IMG/VR virus record: IMGVR_UViG_3300043464_001679
Location: 1-64,000 of that record
Strand: one strand, 5' to 3'
DNA length: 64,000 nt
From: a virus
A model generated the notes under the pieces. It was given only the letters and a program-made list of their open reading frames with translations. It did not search any database and was not told the DNA's origin. Below, in pieces: positions 52,713-58,666 of the stretch. Positions within the stretch are counted from its first letter, which is position 1, and the number at the start of each line of letters is the position of its first letter. Position numbers and translations under genes: made by a program.

Positions 52713-53105
52713 ATGGAATACGCCAAGTACGAAAAAATATTAAAAAAAGGGGAAAAAGTAGATTGGTATGGTGTTGAAGTTCCTGAAGAATTATTAACAT
52801 CTTCAGTTAGATTTGCTTCAGAAAATTTATCCCATGAATTAGATAAATTAGAATCTAGTTTAGATGAATTAAAAGGTTCTGATTTAGAAAAAAGAAAAAG
52901 TTATATTAAGGTTCTTTTACGTAATTTACAAAATTTACCATATGTTTTAAATGGTGATTTTTATTTAAAAAAGAAAAAAAGTATAGAATCTGAAATAGAA
53001 GATACTGATAAAAAAATTGTAAAAGAAAAGAAAAAAATTAGTAAATCTTCAGATAAAAAAGTCGTCAGAACAAAAAATAATGATTTAATCTTTGGTAAAA
53101 AATAA
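52713..53105 (+). CDS. Hypothetical Lys-rich coiled-coil protein, ~130 aa
   Basis: ATG 52713 is taken as the start; a TTG at 52689 would add eight residues (MTHQIKKL). The protein has a short N-terminal VDWYGVEVPEELL segment, a coiled coil (LSHELDKLESSLDELKGSDL), and a strongly basic C-terminus (KIVKEKKKISKSSDKK). Such a layout suits a nucleic-acid-binding or transcription-accessory protein, but no family is recognised. It is driven by the strong host-type promoter and precedes the sigma gene, suggesting early expression. Confidence 0.56.
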   Translation: MEYAKYEKILKKGEKVDWYGVEVPEELLTSSVRFASENLSHELDKLESSLDELKGSDLEKRKSYIKVLLRNLQNLPYVLNGDFYLKKKKSIESEIEDTDKKIVKEKKKISKSSDKKVVRTKNNDLIFGKK

Positions 53106-53139
53106 ATTATATAAAAAGGTGTTTTAATACATTTTTAAT

Positions 53140-53167
53140 TGGTATCTTTGCTTTAAATCTGATACCA
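53140..53167 (+). promoter_or_regulatory. Promoter -7 box TATCTTTG inside an inverted repeat, upstream of the sigma gene
   Basis: TATCTTTG 53143-53150 matches TAnnTTTG. The arms TGGTATC (53140-53146) and GATACCA (53161-53167) are perfect complements around the box and likely start site. This placement is typical of an operator. The leader from here to ATG 53276 is ~115 nt, unusually long for this genome. Confidence 0.5.
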
Positions 53168-53275
53168 TCTATAATGACAGAAAATTGGACTAGTTTAATG
53201 GTTCGGTCTTGAAAAACTTTAATACAAATACAATTAATTAATCTAACAAAAGAAGAATAATAAATAAAAAAAAAT

Positions 53276-54091
53276 ATGGTAGGAAACAAACGTTACATTG
53301 ACACAACAGAAGATTCAATCTCTAACTACTTAAAAGAGGTTAGAAAAATTAATTTAATAACACCCGAAGAAGAAGTTGAATTGACTAAAAAAATTGCTGA
53401 AGGTGATAAAAGATCACTAGACAAATTGGTTAACGCAAATCTTAGATTTGTTATCTCAATCGCTAAAGAGTATCAAGGTCAGGGTATTCCTTTAGTAGAC
53501 CTTATTTCTGAAGGTAATTACGGTTTAATAAAAGCCGCAACAAAATTTGACCACACCAAGGGATTCAGATTTATATCTTACGCTGTATGGTGGGTTAAAC
53601 AATCTATCCTACAATCTTTATGTGAGAACTCACGCACTGTTAGACTACCAGTTAATATCACAAATCAGTTAACTAAAGTTAAAAAAGAAATCGCTGCTTT
53701 TGAACAAGAACATCAGAGAATGCCAATCAACGGTGAAATGGATTTATCTGTGTTAAACCATCCTACATGTACTTCATTGAATGAAAAAATAAATGAAGAA
53801 GGTGATGAGATTATGGACTTAATTGCTGATAATACATTTGCTAGACCTGATGATGATTTAATGACAGAAGACATTTTGAAATCAGAACTAGAGAGAACCC
53901 TTTCAATATTAAGTGATAGAGAAAGAAAAATTATTGACATGTATTTTGGTGTTGATGGTGGCTCTTTAACTCTTGAACAAATTGGTGACGAGTTTGGGTT
54001 AACTAAAGAGCGTATTCGTCAGATTAAAGAAAAGGCTTTAAGAAAACTTAAGAATAATTGTGAAAATTTGTTTGAGTTTATCCATAAATAA
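53276..54091 (+). CDS. RpoD-like sigma-70 family factor
   Basis: This would redirect host RNA polymerase. It is 271 aa, with a short N-terminus and no region 1.1. Region 1.2 starts at DSISNYLKEVRKINLITPEEE. Region 2 reads LRFVISIAKEYQGQGIPLVD, then LISEGNYGLIKAATKFD and FRFISYAVWWVKQSI. Region 3 is reduced. Region 4 contains LSDRERKIIDMYFGVDG, with the recognition helix LTLEQIGDEFGLTKERIRQI followed by KEKALRKLK. This looks like the ~287 aa Bacteroidetes RpoD, not the small T4 gp55. Because regions 2.4 and 4.2 resemble the host factor, it may read TAnnTTTG-like or the late TATAAATA boxes; I cannot tell which. Confidence 0.9.
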   Translation: MVGNKRYIDTTEDSISNYLKEVRKINLITPEEEVELTKKIAEGDKRSLDKLVNANLRFVISIAKEYQGQGIPLVDLISEGNYGLIKAATKFDHTKGFRFISYAVWWVKQSILQSLCENSRTVRLPVNITNQLTKVKKEIAAFEQEHQRMPINGEMDLSVLNHPTCTSLNEKINEEGDEIMDLIADNTFARPDDDLMTEDILKSELERTLSILSDRERKIIDMYFGVDGGSLTLEQIGDEFGLTKERIRQIKEKALRKLKNNCENLFEFIHK

Positions 54092-54092
54092 T

Positions 54093-54123
54093 ATTGCCAA
54101 TCAAAATAGAAACTTTATATTTG
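54093..54123 (+). promoter_or_regulatory. Host-type promoter ATTG-N19-TATATTTG
   Basis: ATTG 54093-54096 and TATATTTG 54116-54123 with 19-nt spacing lie just after the sigma gene stop. There is no long + strand gene downstream before the minus-strand gene, only the hairpin-rich stretch 54129-54207. Confidence 0.6.
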
Positions 54124-54128
54124 TATTA

Positions 54129-54207
54129 TAGATAAGGAAATAAATTAAATGTTCTTCTTGTCAGAATACATTAAGAACAGCCACGGTCAGAACACCGTGG
54201 TTTTTTT
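54129..54207 (+). ncRNA. Candidate small RNA with two hairpins
   Basis: Between a promoter and a terminator lie ~80 nt with two stems. The first is TGTTCTT (54150-54156) with AAGAACA (54173-54179). The second is CCACGGT (54181-54187) with ACCGTGG (54194-54200) followed by seven T. The loop of the second stem (CAGAAC) could alternatively pair with TGTTCT of the first. A 25-codon frame (54149-54226) overlaps but runs past the terminator. The U tract overlaps the stop codon of the convergent minus-strand gene by 2 nt. Confidence 0.5.
54181..54207 (+). terminator. Rho-independent terminator after the sigma gene / small RNA
   Basis: CCACGGT, loop CAGAAC, ACCGTGG, then seven T. The + orientation is supported by the T tract; the reverse strand lacks one. 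Confidence 0.85.
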
Positions 54208-54601
54208 ATGGTACAAATATTTGTAATTGTCCAGAACTTACAGTAAAATCAGATTTCTTCATCACTGTAATAGTCACCAAATTCCAATGAGTAGTATCTA
54301 ATTTTTCGGGGTTAATAACAACATTTAAATAATCACCACCATCCCTAGATATAATAAATCTTCTATTATGTCTAATTTCTCCGTCTATGATACTATAAAC
54401 TATCTCTTCTTTAGCATCGTTAAGTAACTTAACAATATCAATGTCATATATTTTTTCACCACTACCATGTCTCCATTTTCTTTGAGCTGTATGACCACCA
54501 GAATCATGATGTAAATCAAACGTGAAAGTAATTTCACTATTTAATTGATGAAATTTTTCTTCCCTCAATATAGACTCTTTTATAATTCTTTTAACATTCA
54601 C
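54206..54601 (-). CDS. Hypothetical protein, 131 aa, the only minus-strand gene
   Basis: The start is a GTG at 54601, with the TATAAATA box on this strand ending 10 nt upstream. The N-terminus, VKRIIKESILREE, resembles short IIKE-type leader helices in other genes of this window. The rest is a globular alpha/beta domain: FHQLNSEITFTFDLHHD, a HGSGEKIYDIDIVKLL strand-helix, IIDGEIRHNRRFIIS and LVTITVMKKSDF. The last element resembles small RNase or toxin-like folds (VTVMxKxxF), but no catalytic signature is clear. It converges on the terminator at 54207. Confidence 0.65.
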   Translation of the reverse strand: MNVKRIIKESILREEKFHQLNSEITFTFDLHHDSGGHTAQRKWRHGSGEKIYDIDIVKLLNDAKEEIVYSIIDGEIRHNRRFIISRDGGDYLNVVINPEKLDTTHWNLVTITVMKKSDFTVSSGQLQIFVP

Positions 54602-54605
54602 ATAT

Positions 54606-54619
54606 TATAAATATTTATA
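54606..54619. promoter_or_regulatory. Palindromic TATAAATATTTATA, divergent late-type promoter
   Basis: This perfect 14-bp palindrome contains TATAAATA on both strands. On the minus strand it lies 10 nt before the GTG at 54601, the same spacing as other boxes. On the plus strand it faces the lysis genes from 54677. A single site may serve both directions. Confidence 0.5.
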
Positions 54620-54676
54620 TAAAGATAAATGGTATACTTTTACCTATAAATTAATTAAAATTAAAAAAAAAATATT

Positions 54677-55006
54677 ATGAAAAATTTTATAGAATTTATT
54701 AAAAAATATAAGATACATATCTTATCATCTCTTTTATTTATCTTCTTTTTTCGTTCTTGCGTTAATTCTGGACAAGTTAGAAAATTGGAAAAAGTAGAAA
54801 CAGAAAATAATAAAACTATTGACAGTCTTAATTTTTTAATCAAAGGACAACAGGATACTATTAATAATATATCTGAGGTTATCAGATTAGAGAAAATTAA
54901 GGTTCACACAGAATACGATAATTATATTTCTGAAAGGGATAGAGGTGAACAATTAATGGAATTGCATAAGATAGTTAAACAAAATCTTAAAGAACTTCAA
55001 AAATGA
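54677..55006 (+). CDS. Single-membrane-span coiled-coil protein, possible spanin/Rz-like
   Basis: There is one hydrophobic segment at residues ~12-29 (IHILSSLLFIFFFRSCV), then a periplasm-facing coiled coil (VRKLEKVETENNKTIDSLNF). This layout is typical of inner-membrane spanins or other tail-lysis accessory proteins. A Cys sits at the end of the segment, but it does not fit a lipobox well. It overlaps the next gene by 4 nt (ATGA). The amidase is two genes downstream, which supports a lysis role. Confidence 0.55.
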   Translation: MKNFIEFIKKYKIHILSSLLFIFFFRSCVNSGQVRKLEKVETENNKTIDSLNFLIKGQQDTINNISEVIRLEKIKVHTEYDNYISERDRGEQLMELHKIVKQNLKELQK

Positions 55007-55899
55007 AAAAACTTTGGAATTGGGTTAAAGATAATCCGAATAGGTCTATGTTCTTGGTACCGATACTCTTGGTAGCCGGAATCTCAATATCACACGTAGT
55101 TTCGTGGTATAATATCGCTAACCCATTTAATTGGGCAGTTTATCTGTCAATTGCTATTGAGGTAGGTGCGATGACTGCTTTAGTTGCAGCAACAAATAAA
55201 ATTAAAGGTGGTGTGTGGTTTATGTTTGGTATCGTGACATTGATCCAAATGATAGGTAATATTTTCTTCACTTATAAAGAAATTGATCAAAATGGAGAAC
55301 TTTTTAAATCTTGGGTTGAATTAACAGGACCTATTTGGGAAATGGTTGGTTCAGACCCGGCTGATATATTATCAATGAAAAGATGGTTAGCATTTTTAGA
55401 AGGAGGTCTTCTACCTATTATATCTTTAACGTCACTTCACTTTTTTGTTAAATATGATGGTAAAAAAGAAGAAGAAACTGAAACAACCCCACAAGTACTA
55501 CACAAGCACCCCACAAGTAACGACGAAGTAATTGATGAAAAAAATGTAGAAAAATTAACTGATTTACAAAAAGAGTCAAATAAAGTTTGGGAAAAGGTAA
55601 GTGAACTTAGAGAAGAGGGTAAATTACCCACACAACCTACTGAAAAAGAATTAGAAGAAGAACCTACGGCATTAGCTTTTACGCCATACGACATCCAAGA
55701 AGAAGAATATGATGAACAACCTGTTTTAGTTGAGGAAGAAAATCCTGAAGACGAAATAATATTCCCAATAACAGGTAATACCGAAACAAAAAATTTTGAA
55801 GAGAGTATTAATGACCAAAAAACTTTAGGAGACGAACTAACCAAAACTTGGAATAGGATTATTAAAAAAACAAATAATAATATCCAAAGAATCGATTAA
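55003..55899 (+). CDS. Polytopic membrane protein with acidic cytoplasmic tail, 298 aa
   Basis: Residues ~15-160 carry about four hydrophobic segments: SMFLVPILLVAGISISHVV, WAVYLSIAIEVGAMTALVA, VWFMFGIVTLIQMIGNIFF and WLAFLEGGLLPIISLTSLHF. Residues ~165-298 are soluble and rich in Glu. It overlaps the amidase gene by 1 nt (TAATG). A holin role is possible by position, but the long acidic tail is unlike classical holins and no family is recognised. Confidence 0.55.
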   Translation: MKKLWNWVKDNPNRSMFLVPILLVAGISISHVVSWYNIANPFNWAVYLSIAIEVGAMTALVAATNKIKGGVWFMFGIVTLIQMIGNIFFTYKEIDQNGELFKSWVELTGPIWEMVGSDPADILSMKRWLAFLEGGLLPIISLTSLHFFVKYDGKKEEETETTPQVLHKHPTSNDEVIDEKNVEKLTDLQKESNKVWEKVSELREEGKLPTQPTEKELEEEPTALAFTPYDIQEEEYDEQPVLVEEENPEDEIIFPITGNTETKNFEESINDQKTLGDELTKTWNRIIKKTNNNIQRID

Positions 55900-56492
55900 T
55901 GATTAATACATTAACATATATTTTACCTGAAAATAATTTTTACAAAGAAGTTTATCACAAAACTCAAATAGTTATTGGTCATAATAGTAGGAAGGATATG
56001 AGACATTATTATACTTGGATTAATAGGAGAAATGGTAACTATAAAAAAACCGCCACATACTCAATAGATAAAGACGGGACAATATATCAACACTACGACC
56101 CAAAATACTACTCTGATTTTTTAGGTTGTGACCAAGATAAATGTAACATTTCAATTATGTTAGTTAACGAAGGTTGGTTAAAATTAAATGAGATGAATGT
56201 ATTTGTTGATTGGTTAGGGCATACTTATAGTAAGAACATTGACTTAATAGAAAAGAATTGGAGAAATCACAAGTATTGGGTAATGTATACAGAAGAACAA
56301 TTTAATTCTTTAAAATACTTAGTAGGTCATCTTTGTGATGAGTTTGGAATAGAAACTGATTTCATAGGTAATAATGTTTATAATGAAAACGCTGATTTAT
56401 TTAAAGGAATAACTTTTAGAAGTAATTACTTTAAAGATATAACGGATGTGAGTCCGGCTTTTGAACTAGAAAAAATAACACAAAATGGATGA
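55899..56492 (+). CDS. N-acetylmuramoyl-L-alanine amidase (Amidase_2/PGRP fold)
   Basis: This zinc amidase cleaves the bond between MurNAc and L-Ala in peptidoglycan. It resembles phage amidase_2 endolysins. TQIVIGHNSRKDMRHYYTWI is the first strand with the zinc His, YKKTATYSIDKDGTIYQHYD follows with a second conserved segment, SIMLVNEGWL forms the middle strand and WVMYTEEQFNSLKYLVGHLC provides the later helix with His. It starts 1 nt inside the membrane-protein stop and overlaps the next gene by 8 nt. No signal peptide is present, so it would depend on a holin-type partner. Confidence 0.75.
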   Translation: MINTLTYILPENNFYKEVYHKTQIVIGHNSRKDMRHYYTWINRRNGNYKKTATYSIDKDGTIYQHYDPKYYSDFLGCDQDKCNISIMLVNEGWLKLNEMNVFVDWLGHTYSKNIDLIEKNWRNHKYWVMYTEEQFNSLKYLVGHLCDEFGIETDFIGNNVYNENADLFKGITFRSNYFKDITDVSPAFELEKITQNG

Positions 56493-57012
56493 AAGAAAAT
56501 TTCTTAGTAAGATTAGAAAATTACAAGAAAGTGGTGAAAAAATTGGTTTAACTGAATTTCCATCTAAATTAAAAGATGGTGATAAATTTTTAATGTCTGA
56601 AAATAAAATTATTTTAAAAGAAGATGACGTTCAAACAGTTGAACCTGATGAACAAAGAGACGAAGAAAATAAATTTAGAGATACTGTAACTAACCTAGTT
56701 AAATTCCAACCAATTAAAGTACACAAAGAAAATGTAGTTTGGTCTGGTTATTTAGTTAGAGAAAAAATAAGATGGAATTATTCATTGGATGAAAGTGTTG
56801 GTTGTTATATACAATCAATGGGTGAAGATGATACTAGTAGTTCTATACAATTAACTGACGAAACTTTAACAGTAATTAAAAAAATTAGAGGTTATTATGA
56901 CGTATGGAGTGAAGAATGGGCTTCTAGATTAACAGGTGGTTCAGCTGAAGAAAACGAGGAAGGTATGAGTGGAAATGAAACTGGTGGTGAAACTGGTGGA
57001 TTTGAGTTTTAA
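56485..57012 (+). CDS. Hypothetical protein, 175 aa
   Basis: This protein is mixed alpha/beta with VVWSGYLVREKIRWNYSLDE at ~88-108 and IQLTDETLTVIKKIRGYYDV near the C-terminus. It ends with an acidic Gly-rich tail (GNETGGETGGFEF). No family is recognised. It is located between the amidase and a spanin-like gene. It could be a virion or lysis-related protein. Confidence 0.55.
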   Translation: MDERKFLSKIRKLQESGEKIGLTEFPSKLKDGDKFLMSENKIILKEDDVQTVEPDEQRDEENKFRDTVTNLVKFQPIKVHKENVVWSGYLVREKIRWNYSLDESVGCYIQSMGEDDTSSSIQLTDETLTVIKKIRGYYDVWSEEWASRLTGGSAEENEEGMSGNETGGETGGFEF

Positions 57013-57023
57013 TTAATTTAAAT

Positions 57024-57815
57024 ATGAGAGATAAAATTTTATTTGGTGGTATACTTGTTTTAATTTTTCTTTTAATAGTTAACCATTGTGAAAAAGTTAA
57101 ATTAGAAAAAGATTTATATGAACAAGTTAGAACAACCAATATAGAGGTTGTTAAAAACAGTAAACTAATAAAAGAGAAAGACGGTCAGTATGCTAAATTT
57201 GTTAACAATTTTAATGAACAAAAAGATTTGTTAAAACAATTAAAAGAAGAAAACAAAGATTTATACAAAACCATCAAAAAAAATGACGAGAAATTATTAA
57301 TGATTAATAATACGTTAATTACTTTGGATGGTAAAGTTGAAGAAGGTTTTGGTAAATTTAATCCTAATGATAGTAATTTAATTGATTTAAAATTAAAATA
57401 CCCTGACGATAAAGCTTGGTTTATATCTTGGGATGGTAGTGTTCATAAAAAGACCGCACATTACAAAGGTGATTGGAAATTTGGTAACTTACCTTTACAA
57501 ATAGTATTAACTGAAACTGAAAAAGGTATATGGAATAGTAGATTAATTGGCCCTGAATGGTTAAAAGTGGAAAAAATGGAAGTTAATGCTATTAAACCAG
57601 AAAACATAGTTTCCCCATACGTACCACAACCAAGAAACTACGGATTTATTTTAGGTGGTGGTTATGTAAAAGATTTAAACAATAACCCACAAAATGGATT
57701 CTCAGTCGGAGCTGGAATCTACTTTAAAAATAGTTCTTTTATAATTAATGGTATGTCTAATAACATTGTGGGCTTTAATTATTATTATAGATTTGTTACA
57801 TTTAAGAAAAAATAA
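57024..57815 (+). CDS. Membrane-anchored coiled-coil protein with beta-rich C-terminus, spanin-like
   Basis: The N-terminus (DKILFGGILVLIFLLIVNHC) is a single membrane anchor or uncleaved signal, followed by a long coiled coil (residues ~25-105). The C-terminal ~150 residues are beta-rich: FISWDGSVHKKTAHYKGDWKF, then NYGFILGGGYVKDLNNNPQN (partial) and GFSVGAGIYFKNSSFIING, ending YYYRFVTF. The C-terminus looks like part of an outer-membrane barrel hairpin. An envelope-spanning role similar to a unimolecular spanin is inferred. Confidence 0.55.
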   Translation: MRDKILFGGILVLIFLLIVNHCEKVKLEKDLYEQVRTTNIEVVKNSKLIKEKDGQYAKFVNNFNEQKDLLKQLKEENKDLYKTIKKNDEKLLMINNTLITLDGKVEEGFGKFNPNDSNLIDLKLKYPDDKAWFISWDGSVHKKTAHYKGDWKFGNLPLQIVLTETEKGIWNSRLIGPEWLKVEKMEVNAIKPENIVSPYVPQPRNYGFILGGGYVKDLNNNPQNGFSVGAGIYFKNSSFIINGMSNNIVGFNYYYRFVTFKKK

Positions 57816-57818
57816 GTT

Positions 57819-58145
57819 ATGTCACAAAATTTACAAATAAAAAGATTGTTAGAAGAAATACAGGAAAATAGTCACAAAAAGATTGTTTTTTATACATTAG
57901 ATGGTTGTCCAGCTTGTAATGAATTAAAAGAAAAATCCGAAAAAATTGGTTTAGTTTGGGAAAGTGTTGAGATGAATGGTAATGAAGTTATGTGGAAAAA
58001 ATTAGAAGATATGGGTGGTAGTGAATATGTGCCACAAGTACAAGTAGAGGATTACTTAATTAAAGAAAATGAATATGAAGATGTTAATGAATTAATTAGT
58101 AAAACCTTAAGTAGGTTATTAGAAAGAAGAATTATTATAAAATAA
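57819..58145 (+). CDS. Glutaredoxin/thioredoxin-like protein
   Basis: This small redox protein has the strand-turn KKIVFYTLDGCPACNELK with a CPAC active site at residues ~31-34, followed by the cis-Pro region EYVPQVQVEDYLI. It could re-reduce the C-terminal Cys pair of the class II ribonucleotide reductase (8159). It starts 3 nt after the preceding gene, and a terminator overlaps the end of the gene. Confidence 0.85.
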   Translation: MSQNLQIKRLLEEIQENSHKKIVFYTLDGCPACNELKEKSEKIGLVWESVEMNGNEVMWKKLEDMGGSEYVPQVQVEDYLIKENEYEDVNELISKTLSRLLERRIIIK

Positions 58146-58171
58146 AAAAGCCACCACAAGGTGGTTTTTTT
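58144..58171 (+). terminator. Rho-independent terminator
   Basis: CCACC (58151-58155), loop ACAA, GGTGG (58160-58164) followed by seven T, with A tract pairing upstream. Confidence 0.88.
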
Positions 58172-58200
58172 ATGCTTTAAAGACATATTTATTTAATAAA

Positions 58201-58216
58201 TAATAATCGATTATTA
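58201..58216. promoter_or_regulatory. 16-bp palindrome TAATAATCGATTATTA
   Basis: A perfect palindrome lies 12 nt before the ATG at 58229, in the gap following a terminator. It is preceded by ATTTATTTAATAAAT, an AT-rich promoter-like stretch. An operator role is a guess from position and symmetry. Confidence 0.35.
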
Positions 58217-58228
58217 AAAACCAAAAAA

Positions 58229-58390
58229 ATGTCTAAAAAAGTATTACGCTACACAGAAGAAGAATTTGTAACTCTATTAGAAAATATTGTTAAAAGAGTT
58301 AAAAAAGAACAAATGTTAGAAGAAGCTAGAAAATCTAGAAGAGCTAACTTATCAGAAAGATTCGAAAGAGAAAGAAGACGTAGATTTTAA
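58229..58390 (+). CDS. Small basic helical protein, 53 aa
   Basis: ATG 58229 to TAA 58390 encodes MSKKVLRYTEEEFVTLLENI then VKRVKKEQMLEEARKSR and an Arg-rich tail (ERERRRRF). It is a highly charged amphipathic helix with Arg/Lys/Glu, likely nucleic-acid-interacting or virion-internal. It is followed 6 nt later by the next gene and is preceded by a terminator and a palindromic operator-like site, so it starts a transcription unit. The family is unknown. Confidence 0.6.
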   Translation: MSKKVLRYTEEEFVTLLENIVKRVKKEQMLEEARKSRRANLSERFERERRRRF

Positions 58391-58396
58391 TAAATC

Positions 58397-58666
58397 ATGA
58401 AAAAAGTAATTAAACAAATCCTCAAGGAAGAATTAACTCGTGCCGATAAAGCTGAAATCAAAAAAATAGCTAAAGCTGAATTTGAAGACATGCTTAAAAC
58501 GACTAATATTAAGTCAAAAATTGAGGATTTGGTTAAGAAACAACTTAAAAATGATAAATCAACACAAAAAGAAGTTGCTGATATCACACAAAAAGTTTTA
58601 GTACAATTCTATAAAACCCTTTGGACTAAAAGAAGTTTTTGGGCAAATAAATTAGACAGTATTTAA
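58397..58666 (+). CDS. Hypothetical protein, 89 aa
   Basis: This Lys/Glu-rich helical protein starts MKKVIKQILKEELTRADKAE. It includes a LVQFYKTLWTKRSFWANKL segment at the C-terminus, which I have the impression is common in large marine T4-like phages, but I cannot name a family. Its N-terminal helix resembles that of the minus-strand gene (IIKESI versus ILKEEL). It overlaps the next gene by 1 nt. Confidence 0.55.
   Translation: MKKVIKQILKEELTRADKAEIKKIAKAEFEDMLKTTNIKSKIEDLVKKQLKNDKSTQKEVADITQKVLVQFYKTLWTKRSFWANKLDSI

Noticed and set aside
53176-53235. Possible tRNA T-arm (GGTTCGGTC) in the sigma leader
   Set aside because: No matching acceptor or anticodon arms are found around it; the surrounding bases do not form a cloverleaf.
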